Source of the DNA: Planctomycetaceae bacterium
Lineage (GTDB): Bacteria; Planctomycetota; Phycisphaerae; Phycisphaerales; UBA1924
Assembly: GCA_021294835.1 (NCBI GenBank)
Contig: JAJTDF010000014.1
Span: 1-64,000 of the forward strand
Length of the DNA stretch: 64,000 nt
Direction: 5' to 3'
A model generated the notes under the pieces. The model was not told the DNA's origin, did no database searches, and saw only the letters and a list, made by a program, of their open reading frames with translations. A program made the position numbers and the translations under genes. Of this stretch, positions 1 through 9,302 are shown in pieces (the stretch's first letter is position 1; the number at the start of each line of letters is the position of its first letter).

Positions 1-57
1 GCTCGCCGCGTCACTGGGGGTGCTGAGGCTCCCGCGTCCTCAGATGTTCAAGATACA

Positions 58-79
58 GGGTGTGTGTGGATAAGTGGGG
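58..79 (+). repeat. 22-bp G-rich repeat with DnaA-box-like core, copy 1
   Basis: This 22-bp block contains TGTGGATAA at 65-73, the reverse complement of the consensus DnaA box TTATCCACA. The same 22 bases occur at 18616-18637, and the first 16 recur at 18702-18717. A second shared block, TGGGCGCGGAGGGGGCGC, follows at 108-125 and recurs at 18767-18784. The pairing suggests related intergenic sequence at both places. Function is unknown. Confidence 0.6.
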
Positions 80-468
80 GTGGCGGGGGGTTGGGTGCGG
101 CTGGGTGTGGGCGCGGAGGGGGCGCGGGGGCTTGGGTGCCTGGGTTGTGTACGGTGAGTGTGCCCGATGGGGTTCGGGGTGGCACGGGAAATGTTTGGGT
201 TGGGGCGGTGTGTACAGCGGAGTGGCGGGAATCTGGCCTGGTGGGGCACAAATCCTCGCGTTTTTTGCGGAGGGATTGGTGCGGAGGCGGGGCGTTTGTG
301 GTACCTTCAAGGGCGACAAGCCGGAGGGCGTTGCCGATGGGCGGATGGGCTGGTACCAGACTGGTGAGCCGGGCGGGGTGGGCGGTTGGGGGCCGCGGCG
401 GTGGTGCGCTGGGGCGGGCGAGCGGCGAGCGTTATGGCGTGGATGCGACGGCCGGGGGGGTGAGAAGC

Positions 469-1869
469 GTGGCCGTGGGGACGGACACAGAAGCCCCGTG
501 GTACTACAAGGCGTATGACGGCTTCAGCCGGCATGTGGCGACGTTCCGCGGGACGGATGCGAGCCCGAAGGAGATCTATACGCATCACGAGATAGGGACT
601 GGTGGTAGCCAGTTGCCTATTCGGCGTGAGGTGGATGCGACGGGTGGTGGTGGGTGGGGCGGGAGCAGCGATGGGGTGTTGGAGACGCAGGCGTTTCTGC
701 TGCATCGGGCCAATGGGGATGTGATTGCGGTGGTGGGTGGGTTGATCGACAAGGGCGGGGGAGTCAAGCGGCCCGGCGCGGTACGGGAGCGGATGGAGTA
801 TGTGCCTGGTGGGGATGGGGCTGGAAGTGTGGAGCCGATGCGGCTGTCACCGGCGGACGGCTACCAGATTGGTGGGGCGCGGGGTGCGGATGGGTTGGTG
901 ACGGGTGATGACTACAACGCGTTCATCGCGGACTATGTCGCGGGGACGGCGAACAGCGCGACGGACCTGAACAACAACGGCGTGGTGGACGGGGACGACT
1001 TCACCGCGTGGAACGCGGAGTGGGACAGCGGAGCCCTGGTGGGGCGGGCCATCATGAGCGTGCCGGATGGGGCGGACGCGAAGGGGCCGGGCAACGTGCG
1101 CGGGGCGATGGCGGCGGCAGGTGTGGCGCTGGATGCGGTGCTGAGTGGGAAGGTGAGCGGGGGCAGTGGGCAGACGGGGAGGGTGAGGTGGGGAGGGATC
1201 GCATTTGTCATGCGGCGGCTCACGGCGGACTGGCCCTCCATTCAGCCTGGCGAGTACTTGGAGCCTGAGCAGTTTGATCCAGCTCCCGGCCCTCCTCCGA
1301 CGGATACTGATGTGCCCGTGCCGGGAACTGAAACTGTCGTGGTACGTTGTACAAAGATCAACGTTCCATGGTTTGATAACCCATTGCATTGTCATGTACT
1401 TATGTGCATGCAGTATCGGACGGCGAACGGACTGATAGTGACAAGATGTACTCGATATGGACTCAATCCACGTGATGGCATTCCGCTGCCCGGAATCTCA
1501 CCGGTCGATATCAGAGAGAATGCACCATTTGATATGCTTCCAACCTATCGAGAGACTATTCCATCAATTCCCTATCCAGGCGTGAGTGCTTGTTTGGCTG
1601 AAGCGACAAAATTGACAAGTCAAATCAGCCGTCCCTACGACCCGTTTAACTGCAATAGCAATTGGTTTGTTGTTTCGTTGATGCAATGCTGCCTGGGAGT
1701 GTCGCCACTGTTGTCGTCTCAAGCGGTAGGAGCGTATCGCTGTTGCCCCCCAGTTCAGCAATTCGATGCGAATGGCAACCCGAGACCTCGCGCAGAGCGA
1801 TTTGTGTGCCCCAGGGGTGCAGTTGGCGAAGGCCTTAGTTTTTACAATTGTCCGGTAACCGAACTTTAG
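469..1869 (+). CDS. Rhs-type protein, distal core plus variable C-terminal tip (probable orphan tip or 5'-truncated gene)
   Basis: From about base 490 the protein resembles the distal core of planctomycete Rhs/YD-repeat proteins: AYDGFSRHVATFRGTDASPKE, then FLLHRANGDVIAVV, then a VRERMEYVP stretch. Two dockerin-like EF-hand segments follow (GADGLVTGDDYNAF about 883-925, and DLNNNGVVDGDDF about 964-1002), where these families often carry such an insert. The usual core-closing motif (xGRWxxRDP) is missing. From about 1290 the DNA turns AT-richer and the protein becomes Cys-rich, with HCHVLMC and NCNSNWF motifs. Rhs tips are commonly exchangeable toxin domains, so that role is inferred here. The frame is open to the window edge, but bases 64-460 look intergenic, so GTG 469 is only a working start. 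Confidence 0.6.
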   Translation: MAVGTDTEAPWYYKAYDGFSRHVATFRGTDASPKEIYTHHEIGTGGSQLPIRREVDATGGGGWGGSSDGVLETQAFLLHRANGDVIAVVGGLIDKGGGVKRPGAVRERMEYVPGGDGAGSVEPMRLSPADGYQIGGARGADGLVTGDDYNAFIADYVAGTANSATDLNNNGVVDGDDFTAWNAEWDSGALVGRAIMSVPDGADAKGPGNVRGAMAAAGVALDAVLSGKVSGGSGQTGRVRWGGIAFVMRRLTADWPSIQPGEYLEPEQFDPAPGPPPTDTDVPVPGTETVVVRCTKINVPWFDNPLHCHVLMCMQYRTANGLIVTRCTRYGLNPRDGIPLPGISPVDIRENAPFDMLPTYRETIPSIPYPGVSACLAEATKLTSQISRPYDPFNCNSNWFVVSLMQCCLGVSPLLSSQAVGAYRCCPPVQQFDANGNPRPRAERFVCPRGAVGEGLSFYNCPVTEL

Positions 1870-1983
1870 GCAAAGCCGCTGCAAGCAAATATTGCAAGCA
1901 TTAGCGAGTCTGGTTCATGTTCTTTGGCGCATGCTTGTTCTTTATTCGCGGCTCAATCGCTTGGTTCTGAGGGAGATTAACAG

Positions 1984-2643
1984 ATGGCATCAGTACGTTG
2001 TGCGTTACTCTCGTGTGTCACGGTCTTCTGGTTCTGCGTTGTCGCTGGCTGTTCGGTTGCTCCAGGCTTTCGTATACTTGCAGAGCCACCTTTTACAAAG
2101 GTCGAGCCACAGCACTGGACTACAGGTCTCGCATATGCGGACGCGCGGCCGTGGCATAAATGGGAGACTGTAGAGATACCGTTTGCAGTTAGTAACGTTA
2201 TCGATGCACAATTCAAAATCATGACGCGGACTGCATATGGGGTCGAGCAAGTACAGATGGATCGTTCGTCAGATACAATACGTATGCTGAATCAAAATAT
2301 TAGATTCCAAATCATGAAGGAGGATCGAACAGTTGTATTTGAAGGTCGGGATGATGATCTGAGCTTTGAAGATATGCAGCAAGACAATACATGGTACTGG
2401 AGTAATTTACGGGTATCTTCTGGTTTCATTCTTGACGATACGGCAGCAAACCGACGCGATGCTTCAGTCCTGTACATCGGAAGAAATATGGAAATGCGGA
2501 TCCGGCTTTTGCCAAAGAAAAAGTACATTGTGCGGATTAGTCGTCGGCCCGGCACGGCATTGCCTGGTTCATGGGGTGACAATATTGGTGTTCAGGTTGA
2601 GTCATTTCGCTCGATGATGCAGTTGGCTCCAGTCATATACTGA
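1984..2643 (+). CDS. Putative lipoprotein, possible partner or immunity protein of the upstream Rhs tip
   Basis: The 219-residue product starts with a hydrophobic signal peptide and a lipobox-like VVAGC, with the acylated Cys near residue 23. It is therefore probably membrane-anchored outside the cytoplasm. The remainder is a mixed, beta-rich-looking soluble domain that I do not recognise. The ATG follows GAGGGAG with suitable spacing, 114 bases after the Rhs-like stop. Base composition is clearly AT-richer than the surrounding chromosome and matches the variable tip of the upstream gene, as expected if both arrived together. Genes directly after Rhs tips usually encode cognate immunity proteins. 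A lipoprotein would fit a toxin acting in the periplasm or at the envelope, but that is inference. Confidence 0.7.
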   Translation: MASVRCALLSCVTVFWFCVVAGCSVAPGFRILAEPPFTKVEPQHWTTGLAYADARPWHKWETVEIPFAVSNVIDAQFKIMTRTAYGVEQVQMDRSSDTIRMLNQNIRFQIMKEDRTVVFEGRDDDLSFEDMQQDNTWYWSNLRVSSGFILDDTAANRRDASVLYIGRNMEMRIRLLPKKKYIVRISRRPGTALPGSWGDNIGVQVESFRSMMQLAPVIY

Positions 2644-3078
2644 AGGAAGCAAGCCTCAATACTGCAAGTGGATAAGCGGTAGAGTGTGGACTCCGGTGGA
2701 GTGCGTGAGTCTGTCAGCCGTGGCTCGCCTCGAACTCTTCGGGGTTGACGCAGCTCAGGCTGCTGTTGATTCTCTGCCGTCAGCAGTACGCTTCGATGCA
2801 CTCGAAGATCGTCGCCGCTGTAGGCTGTCCGACAGTCGCGCTCGTTGCGGGATGATTGGTGAACGGGATACGCACCATGGCAAACAAGGTCGCGGGGGTC
2901 GGTATCGGTTCGGTTGGTTCGGCAGGTGGGGGCGGAAATCTGAGCGTGGTGCGGGTTGGATGGCCCTTGAGGTGAGGAAGTGGGCAAGAAGGGGCGGCCG
3001 ACGCTTGCCCCGGGGCCTTGGGTGACCGACACTTGCCGACGCGGCGGGGGCCACGTCCGACTTATCAGACCCACTTCT
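2644..3078. other. Intergenic region, 435 bp
   Basis: Composition returns here from the AT-richer lipoprotein gene to the high-GC background. An open frame from 2684 to 3025 has neither a convincing start nor recognisable protein features, and a 32-codon frame near 2878 lacks a Shine-Dalgarno. I see no clear promoter, hairpin or repeat. Confidence 0.4.
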
Positions 3079-4206
3079 ATGAGCCACGCCATGCAGAACG
3101 GAAGCACCCCCAAAGCCCCCAGCCCCCCTCCCACCGCCGGTCGCGTCGCGTTGATCACCGGCATCACCGGGCAGGACGGGTCGTACCTGGCGGAGTTCCT
3201 GCTGGCCAAGGGGTATCAGGTTCACGGGCTGATTCGGCGTGCCAGCAGCTTCAACACCGACCGCATCGACCACCTGTATCTGGACCCGCACATCAAGGCG
3301 GCGATGGCGGCCTCGGGCGGGCGGATGACGCTGCACTACGGCGACCTGTGCGACAGCAACGTGCTGAGCAAGCTGGTGAAGGCCGTGAACCCCGACGAGG
3401 TGTACAACCTCGGTGCGCAGAGCCACGTGCGGGTGAGCTTTGACATGCCGGTGTATACCGCCGAGACGGTGGCGATGGGGGCGCTGAAGCTGCTGGAGGC
3501 GGTGCGCGACCACCAGCAGACGGCGGGCAAGCAGATCCGCTACTACCAGGCGAGCTCCAGCGAGCAGTATGGGCTGGTGCAGGAGGTGCCCCAGCGCGAG
3601 AACACGCCGTTCTACCCGCGGAGCCCCTACGCCTGCGCCAAGGTGATGGCGCACTGGGCGACGGTGAACTACCGCGAGAGCTACAAGATGCACGCCTCGT
3701 GCGGCATCCTGTTCAACCACGAGAGCCCGCGCCGGGGCGAGACGTTTGTGACCCGCAAGATCACGCGGGCGGTGGGGCGGATCAAGATGGGCCTGCAGGA
3801 CAAGGTGTTCCTGGGCAATCTGGACTCCAAGCGCGACTGGGGCTTTGCCGGCGACTACGTGAAGATGATGTGGCTGATGCTGCAGCAGCCGGAGGCCGAC
3901 GACTACGTGATCGCGACCGGCAAGACGATCACGGTGCGCGAGTTCGCCGAGTTGGCCTTCAAGCACGCCGGGCTGGATTGGGACAAGCACGTGGCGTTTG
4001 ACCCGCGGTATCTGCGGCCGGCCGAGGTGGACCTGCTGCTGGGCGACCCCAGCAAGGCGATGAGCAAGCTGGGCTGGAAGCCGGAGACCAGCGTGGAGCA
4101 GTTGGCCGCGATGATGGTGGATTCGGACATGGAGCTGGCCCGTCGGGAGCGCACGCTGCGCGACGCGGGCCACACGCTGCCGGCGATCGCCGGGCACGAT
4201 CAGTGA
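3079..4206 (+). CDS. gmd: GDP-mannose 4,6-dehydratase
   Basis: This extended short-chain dehydrogenase converts GDP-D-mannose to GDP-4-keto-6-deoxy-mannose, the first step towards GDP-L-fucose. The 375-residue product has the NAD(P)-binding motif [17 protein letters not shown] at residues 26-42, the ASSSEQYG segment near 158-165 and the catalytic pair Y184/K188 in SPYACAKV. Length is normal for Gmd. I chose ATG 3079, because an upstream in-frame start would only add a low-complexity tail. ATG 3091 is also possible. The gene is followed by a methyltransferase and fcl on the same strand with short gaps (49 and 27 bp), so the three probably form one operon. Confidence 0.95.
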   Translation: MSHAMQNGSTPKAPSPPPTAGRVALITGITGQDGSYLAEFLLAKGYQVHGLIRRASSFNTDRIDHLYLDPHIKAAMAASGGRMTLHYGDLCDSNVLSKLVKAVNPDEVYNLGAQSHVRVSFDMPVYTAETVAMGALKLLEAVRDHQQTAGKQIRYYQASSSEQYGLVQEVPQRENTPFYPRSPYACAKVMAHWATVNYRESYKMHASCGILFNHESPRRGETFVTRKITRAVGRIKMGLQDKVFLGNLDSKRDWGFAGDYVKMMWLMLQQPEADDYVIATGKTITVREFAELAFKHAGLDWDKHVAFDPRYLRPAEVDLLLGDPSKAMSKLGWKPETSVEQLAAMMVDSDMELARRERTLRDAGHTLPAIAGHDQ

Positions 4207-4255
4207 GCGACCACCCTCACCCCCACACCCCTCCCCTTCATCGGAGCCGGCGCGC

Positions 4256-4903
4256 ATGGCCCTCCCCCGACCGCGAGCCCACTGGACGCCCCGCTACGTC
4301 CGCGACCGCATCCGTCTGGCGCTCTGGCAACGGGCCAACCCCGGTGCGCCCTGGCTGACCGCCGACGCGGTGTCGGCGTTGACCACGCTGCTGCGGCCGA
4401 CGGACGTGCTGGTGGAGTTTGGGTCGGGGCGGTCCACGGCGTGGTTCGCGCGGCGGCTGAGTGCCGGGCGGGTGGTCTCGGTGGAGCATCACGCTGAGTG
4501 GTTCGCCAAGGTGCAGGGGGACCTGCGGGCGGCGGGGCTGGGCAACGTGGTGTACCGCCAGGCGCCGCAGGATGCCTCGGGGTACGTCGCGGCGGCCGAG
4601 GCGGCGCTGGCCGAGGCCAGCCCCGACGGCCGGGCGGATGTGATCCTCAACGATGGGATCGTGCGCGACGCGGTAGCGGCATGGTCGCTGGGCAAGGTGC
4701 GGCCGGGGGGGATGATCATCGTGGACAACGTGCAGCGGTATCTGCCGTGCGAGAGCGGCTCGCCCGCGGCCATCGGGCCGAGCGCCCGGCCGATCAACGC
4801 CGACTGGCAGGCGTTCGCCGACGCGACGGTGGGTTGGCGGCAACTGTGGACGCAGAACGGGATTGAGAACACGGCGTTCTTCTTCGCACCGCCCACCGGC
4901 TGA
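4256..4903 (+). CDS. Class I SAM-dependent methyltransferase-like protein
   Basis: The 215-residue protein has a Rossmann-type SAM-binding signature, LVEFGSGRSTAWFAR (about residues 52-66). An acidic strand end follows at VVSVEHH, and then the ADVILNDGIVRDAV and GGMIIVDNVQRYL segments typical of small methyltransferases acting on sugars or small molecules. It sits between gmd and fcl, so it may modify a deoxysugar or a glycan intermediate. The substrate cannot be read from the sequence. No signal peptide or membrane segment is seen, which suggests a cytoplasmic enzyme. Confidence 0.75.
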   Translation: MALPRPRAHWTPRYVRDRIRLALWQRANPGAPWLTADAVSALTTLLRPTDVLVEFGSGRSTAWFARRLSAGRVVSVEHHAEWFAKVQGDLRAAGLGNVVYRQAPQDASGYVAAAEAALAEASPDGRADVILNDGIVRDAVAAWSLGKVRPGGMIIVDNVQRYLPCESGSPAAIGPSARPINADWQAFADATVGWRQLWTQNGIENTAFFFAPPTG

Positions 4904-4930
4904 GCGAAGGCGGGCGCATCCGAGAGCATC

Positions 4931-5899
4931 ATGCTGAACCTGAAAGACAAGAAGATCATCCTCACCGGCGGCGCGGGCTTTCTTGGCAAGGCCGTGCAGG
5001 CGGCGCTGGCTGCCCGGGGCGTCAAGCCGGCGGACGTGTTCATCCCCCGTCGCAAGGACTTTGACCTGACCGAGAAGGACGACGTGGCGAGGCTGTACCG
5101 CACGGCGTTCCCCGGTTCCAAGGCCGACGTGGTGATCCACCTGGCGGCGGAGGTGGGGGGCATCGGCGCCAACCGCAAGAACCCCGGGCGGTACTTCTAC
5201 GCCAACATGGCCATGGCCCTGCACCTGATCGAACTGGCCCGGCAGGACGGGCTGATCGATCGGCACGGCAAGTTCGTGCAGGTGGGCACGATCTGCGCGT
5301 ACCCGAAGTTCACGCCGGTGCCCTTCCGCGAGGAGGAACTGTGGAACGGCTACCCGGAAGAGACCAACGCGCCGTACGGCGTCGCCAAGAAGGCGGCGTG
5401 GCAGATGCTTGACGCGTACAAGCTGCAGTACGGCCTGCACTCGGCGTATGTGCTGCCGGTGAACCTGTACGGCCCGCACGACAACTTTGACCTGGAGAGC
5501 AGCCACGTCATCCCCGCGCTCATCCGCAAGTGCATCGAGGCGCAGCGGCGGGGCGACAGCCAGATCGTCTGCTGGGGGACGGGCTCGGCCTCGCGCGAGT
5601 TCCTGTACAGCGAGGACGCGGCGGAGGGGATTGTGCGTGCCGCGGAGGTGATGGAGGACCCGACGCCGATCAACCTGGGCGCCAGCTTCGAGATCACCAT
5701 CAAGGACCTGGTGGAGTTGATCGTGCGGCTGACGGGGTTCTCGGGCAAGATCGTGTGGGACGCCACCAAGCCCGACGGCCAGCCCCGGCGCTGCCTGAGC
5801 ACCGAGCGGGCGGCCAAGTTGCTGGACTGGCGTGCCAAGGTGGGCTTTGAGGAAGGCCTCAAGCGCACCATCGAGTGGTATCGGACGCACGGCGGCTGA
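4931..5899 (+). CDS. fcl: GDP-L-fucose synthase
   Basis: This bifunctional epimerase/reductase turns the Gmd product into GDP-L-fucose. The 322-residue protein has the N-terminal dinucleotide-binding motif [10 protein letters not shown] (11-20), the substrate-pocket region [16 protein letters not shown] (70-85) and the catalytic Y149/K153 pair in [27 protein letters not shown] is typical of the family. Length is normal. It is the third gene of the gmd cassette, 27 bp after the methyltransferase. No glycosyltransferase or export gene lies nearby, so the sugar is used by genes elsewhere. Confidence 0.95.
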   Translation: MLNLKDKKIILTGGAGFLGKAVQAALAARGVKPADVFIPRRKDFDLTEKDDVARLYRTAFPGSKADVVIHLAAEVGGIGANRKNPGRYFYANMAMALHLIELARQDGLIDRHGKFVQVGTICAYPKFTPVPFREEELWNGYPEETNAPYGVAKKAAWQMLDAYKLQYGLHSAYVLPVNLYGPHDNFDLESSHVIPALIRKCIEAQRRGDSQIVCWGTGSASREFLYSEDAAEGIVRAAEVMEDPTPINLGASFEITIKDLVELIVRLTGFSGKIVWDATKPDGQPRRCLSTERAAKLLDWRAKVGFEEGLKRTIEWYRTHGG

Positions 5900-6067
5900 G
5901 AAGCCGGGCAACCCGTGCTCGATGCGCGGCCTGACTGGGGCCGCGGTCGCGTTTCCGACTCGCGGCCGGCAGCTTGCGCTTGTTTTCTGTGGTAAGGTCA
6001 TGTGCTGTCCTGCTCGTGTGTGTGCCGAGCGGCGGCGGACCGGAGCGGACCGCAGAGAGGGAGCCCA

Positions 6068-6367
6068 GTGAATCTCAGAGGCATCATCGCTGTCGGGATC
6101 AATGCGACGCTCGTGCTGAGCGGCCCGGGCGCTTTGGCCGGAACTGAGACCGCCGGCGCAGCGTTGAACGCGCTGCGGATCACGATCATCGCCGACGACG
6201 GCGCGGGTGTTGCCTCGTCGGGCGTGCCGGTGGTGGGGATTGATGAACCAGGCGGGCCGTCGCCGGCTCGGGCGGCGGCGTGCGGCAGCGGCCGGCGTGT
6301 GACGCCACCCCGGCCGACCTCACCGGCATGGGCAGCGGAGGGTGTCGGGACCGGCGGATGGTCCTGA
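6068..6367 (+). pseudogene. Small secreted protein or decayed dockerin-tailed gene
   Basis: A GTG start at 6068, preceded by GAGAGGGAG, opens a 99-codon frame. It begins with a signal-peptide-like stretch (LRGIIAVGINATLVLSGPGA). The second half loses protein character. In the next frame, however, the DNA reads CDATPADLTGMGSGG, which resembles the start of a planctomycete EF-hand/dockerin tail. This suggests a frameshifted remnant of a short secreted protein. It could also be an intact small gene of unknown function. Confidence 0.35.
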
Positions 6368-6438
6368 TGTCGACGAAGGCGTTCCGCCGCCGTCGGTGAT
6401 GGTCATCACGGACGGGTGAAACATGCAGTTTGTGCATT

Positions 6439-6476
6439 GCGGGGACCCTTCGGGCAGGATGGGTCCCCGCTTTGTT
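6439..6476. terminator. Terminator-like hairpin between the 6.1-kb ORF and topA
   Basis: GCGGGGACCC (6439-6448) and GGGTCCCCGC (6461-6470) form a perfect 10-bp stem with a 12-base loop, followed by TTTGTTG on the plus strand. It lies 30 bases past the topA stop and after the small plus-strand ORF, so it could serve convergent transcripts from both sides. The T-run is weak. Confidence 0.6.
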
Positions 6477-6506
6477 GCGCGCGGCGGGCATACGCCGCGG
6501 CTTCGC

Positions 6507-9302
6507 TCAGACGCCCAACTCGTCAGCGACGGACTCCAGCGACTCGTCGCCGGTGGAGCCGGGGGGCTTCACGCCGGGCAGGGGCTTGCCGTCGGCACCG
6601 GTGAGGGGCTGGCCGTCGAGCGTTTTGACGATGACAACGGGATGGGCCTTCTGGTGGGCCTCCAGGGCGCCCAGCAGTCTGGTCTTCTCTTCTTCGGGGA
6701 GCTTCTTGAAATCACCCCGTCCCCGGCACTTGGGGAACTTGCTGCAGCCCAGCCAGGGCCCGTATTTGCCGGGCCGGAGGTACATCGGTGCCGAGCACTT
6801 GGTGCAGGGCTGGGGCGGTTCGGGCGTGAAGGGCTTGGCCGAGGGGGCGATGGCGAAGCCCTTCTTGTCAAGCCGCACGATGCCGTCGCAGGGGTTCTGC
6901 TTGTCGTTGTAGCGGGTGCAGCCCAGGAAGGCGCCGAAGCGGCCGGTGCGCTTGCTCATGGGGCTCTTGCATTTGGGACAGGCGACCTCGGTGGCCTCGA
7001 TGGCGCGGGGCACGCCGTCGCGGTCGACCGGGGCGGCGTAGTCGCACGCGGGGTAGGTGGAGCAGGAGAGGAAGCGGCCGTTCTTGCCCAGGCGGTAGAC
7101 GGTCGGGGCGCCGCACTTGGCGCAGCGGAACTCGTCGGGGGCGGGCACGGTCTCGGCCTTGGCGTGGGTGAGGGTGTTTTCAACCTGGCTGAGCCGCTGG
7201 GCGAAGGGCCCGTAGAAGCGGTGGAGCATCTGCACCCAGTCCAGATGCTCTTCCTCGATCTTGTCCAGGTCGGCTTCCATCTCGCGGGTGTAGCCGAGGT
7301 CCATGATCTGGGGGAAGGCCTCGATGAGCTTGTCGGTCACGGCCTCGCCCAGGCTGGTCGCGTAGAAGCGGCGCTCGAGCAGTTCGACGTACTTGCGGTC
7401 CTGAATGACCGAGATGATGCTGGCGTAGGTGCTGGGTCGGCCGATGCCCTCCTCTTCCAGCGACTTGATCAGGCCGGCTTCGGTGTACCGCGGGGGCGGG
7501 GAGGAGAACTTCTGGCGGGGGGCCATGCCGAAGGGGGCGACCTTCTGCTTCTCGGCCAGAGTCGGCAGGGTCTGCTCGTCGGCGCTCTGCGGCACGCCGG
7601 TGACCTTGAGGAAGCCGTCGAAGACCAGCACACGCCCGGAAGCACGGAAGGTCAGCGGGCGGGCGGGGTCTTTGCCGCCGGTGATCGAGACGGTGGTCGC
7701 GTCCCACTGGGCCGGGGTGCACTGGCAGGCGACAAAGCGCTTCCAGATCAGTTCGTAGACGCGGAGCAGGTCGGGCTTGAGGATGGAGCGAAGCCGCGAG
7801 GGCGGGTAGTTCAGGCTGGTGGGGCGGATGGCCTCGTGGGCCTCCTGGGCGTCTTTGTTGGAGGAGGTGTAGAAGTTGGGCTTGTCGGGCAGGTAGGCCG
7901 GGCCGAGGGCCTTGGGAATGTACTCGCGGACCATCTCGATCGCCTCGCGAGAGAGATGCGTCGAGTCGGTACGCATGTAGGTGATCAGCGCGACGGGGCC
8001 TTCGCCGGGGATATCTACGCCCTGGTACAACTGCTGCGCCGCGGCCATCGTCCGCTTGGCGGTGAAGCCGAGCTGCACGCTGCCGGCCTGCTGCAGGGTG
8101 CTGGTGATGAACGGCGCCGACGGGCGCGAGGTGGTGCGGCGTGTTTCAATGCCGCTGACGGCGTAGGGCGTGGAGGGGTCGATTTCGCCGGTGAGCGAGC
8201 GGACGAACCGCGCCGGGCCCTTGCCCTTGGGGTCGGGGCGGGTGGTGACACGGACGTTGTTCAGGCCGGCGGCCTGGGCGATCTGCACGGCGCGCTGGGC
8301 GAGGGCTTCGCCGGCTTTCTCAAGATCCTTCTCCGCGCCGTCGGCCGGCAGCGAGAGGTCGAACTTCTGCCCGGCGACCTCGGCCAGTTCGGCGCGGAAG
8401 CCGCCGTTCTCGGCCAGCCATGCGGTGACCTCTTTGACCGTCGGGCCGTCGCCCTTCTCGTTGCGCTGGGCGAGCAGGGACTTGAAGCCCTGGGCCATTC
8501 CCGCCGCCTGCGCGAGCTGCGCCGTGAACACGCCGTTGATGGCCCACGACTCATCGGGCACGAAGGCGCGGATCTCGCGTTCGCGTTCGACGATCAGCCG
8601 CACGGCGACGCTCTGCACGCGTCCGGCCGAGAGGCCCCGGGCGACCTTCTTCCACAGCAGCGGGGAGACCTGGTAGCCGACGATGCGGTCAACGATGCGG
8701 CGGGCCTGCTGCGCGTTGACCCGATCCATGTTGATCGGGTGCGGGTTGTTGAAGGCCCGCTTGATCTCGTCCTTGGTGATGGCGTTGAACATCACACGCT
8801 TGGCGCGGAGCGGATCCACGCCCAGTTCGCTGGCGATGTGCCAGGCGATGGCCTCGCCCTCGCGATCCGGGTCGGTGGCGAACCAGATCTCGCTGGCCCG
8901 CTTGGCCGCCTTGCGCAGGTCGCCCATCACGCGGCCCTTGTCCTCCATCACCACGTAGGTGGGCGAGAAGTCGTGCTGGAGGTCCACGCCGGGGACGGGG
9001 CTCTTGACGCCCTTGGGGTTGCGGTTGGGCAGGTCGCGTACGTGCCCGACCGAGGCCAGCACCTGATAGCCCGGGCCGAGATACTTGTTGATGGTCTTGG
9101 CCTTGGCCGGAGACTCGACGATCACCAGTTGCTTGCCCGAACCGCCGCCCGGGCCGGCGTCGGTGGCATCGGCCTCCATCACCCCGTCGCCCGCGTCAAA
9201 CGGAGCATCCGCAGCAGGGGCAGCAGCGGTGGCCGCGGCCTTCTTGCTCGAGCGGCGGGTGGAGGGGGCTTTGGTGCGGGATGTCGAAGGAGCCTTGGCC
9301 AT
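6507..9302 (-). CDS. topA: DNA topoisomerase I
   Basis: This type IA topoisomerase relaxes negatively supercoiled DNA through a 5'-phosphotyrosine intermediate. The 931-residue product has an N-terminal Ala/Ser/Lys-rich extension of about 56 residues, then the TOPRIM start KQLVIVESPAKAKTINKYLG (57-76). The active-site Tyr442 lies in ITYMRTDSTHLSREA. Three C-terminal zinc ribbons follow (CAKCGAP..., CPKCKSP..., CTKCSAP...), each with a C-x2-C plus distal Cys pattern. ATG 9302 (MAKAPST) gives a normal family length. Upstream in-frame codons would only add an unlikely extension. The gene stands alone, with a terminator-like hairpin just beyond its stop. Confidence 0.96.
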   Translation of the reverse strand: MAKAPSTSRTKAPSTRRSSKKAAATAAAPAADAPFDAGDGVMEADATDAGPGGGSGKQLVIVESPAKAKTINKYLGPGYQVLASVGHVRDLPNRNPKGVKSPVPGVDLQHDFSPTYVVMEDKGRVMGDLRKAAKRASEIWFATDPDREGEAIAWHIASELGVDPLRAKRVMFNAITKDEIKRAFNNPHPINMDRVNAQQARRIVDRIVGYQVSPLLWKKVARGLSAGRVQSVAVRLIVEREREIRAFVPDESWAINGVFTAQLAQAAGMAQGFKSLLAQRNEKGDGPTVKEVTAWLAENGGFRAELAEVAGQKFDLSLPADGAEKDLEKAGEALAQRAVQIAQAAGLNNVRVTTRPDPKGKGPARFVRSLTGEIDPSTPYAVSGIETRRTTSRPSAPFITSTLQQAGSVQLGFTAKRTMAAAQQLYQGVDIPGEGPVALITYMRTDSTHLSREAIEMVREYIPKALGPAYLPDKPNFYTSSNKDAQEAHEAIRPTSLNYPPSRLRSILKPDLLRVYELIWKRFVACQCTPAQWDATTVSITGGKDPARPLTFRASGRVLVFDGFLKVTGVPQSADEQTLPTLAEKQKVAPFGMAPRQKFSSPPPRYTEAGLIKSLEEEGIGRPSTYASIISVIQDRKYVELLERRFYATSLGEAVTDKLIEAFPQIMDLGYTREMEADLDKIEEEHLDWVQMLHRFYGPFAQRLSQVENTLTHAKAETVPAPDEFRCAKCGAPTVYRLGKNGRFLSCSTYPACDYAAPVDRDGVPRAIEATEVACPKCKSPMSKRTGRFGAFLGCTRYNDKQNPCDGIVRLDKKGFAIAPSAKPFTPEPPQPCTKCSAPMYLRPGKYGPWLGCSKFPKCRGRGDFKKLPEEEKTRLLGALEAHQKAHPVVIVKTLDGQPLTGADGKPLPGVKPPGSTGDESLESVADELGV

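Noticed and set aside
2684-3025. A 113-codon open frame before gmd
   Set aside because: It has no ribosome site and no protein-like composition, and it ends inside the gmd upstream region.
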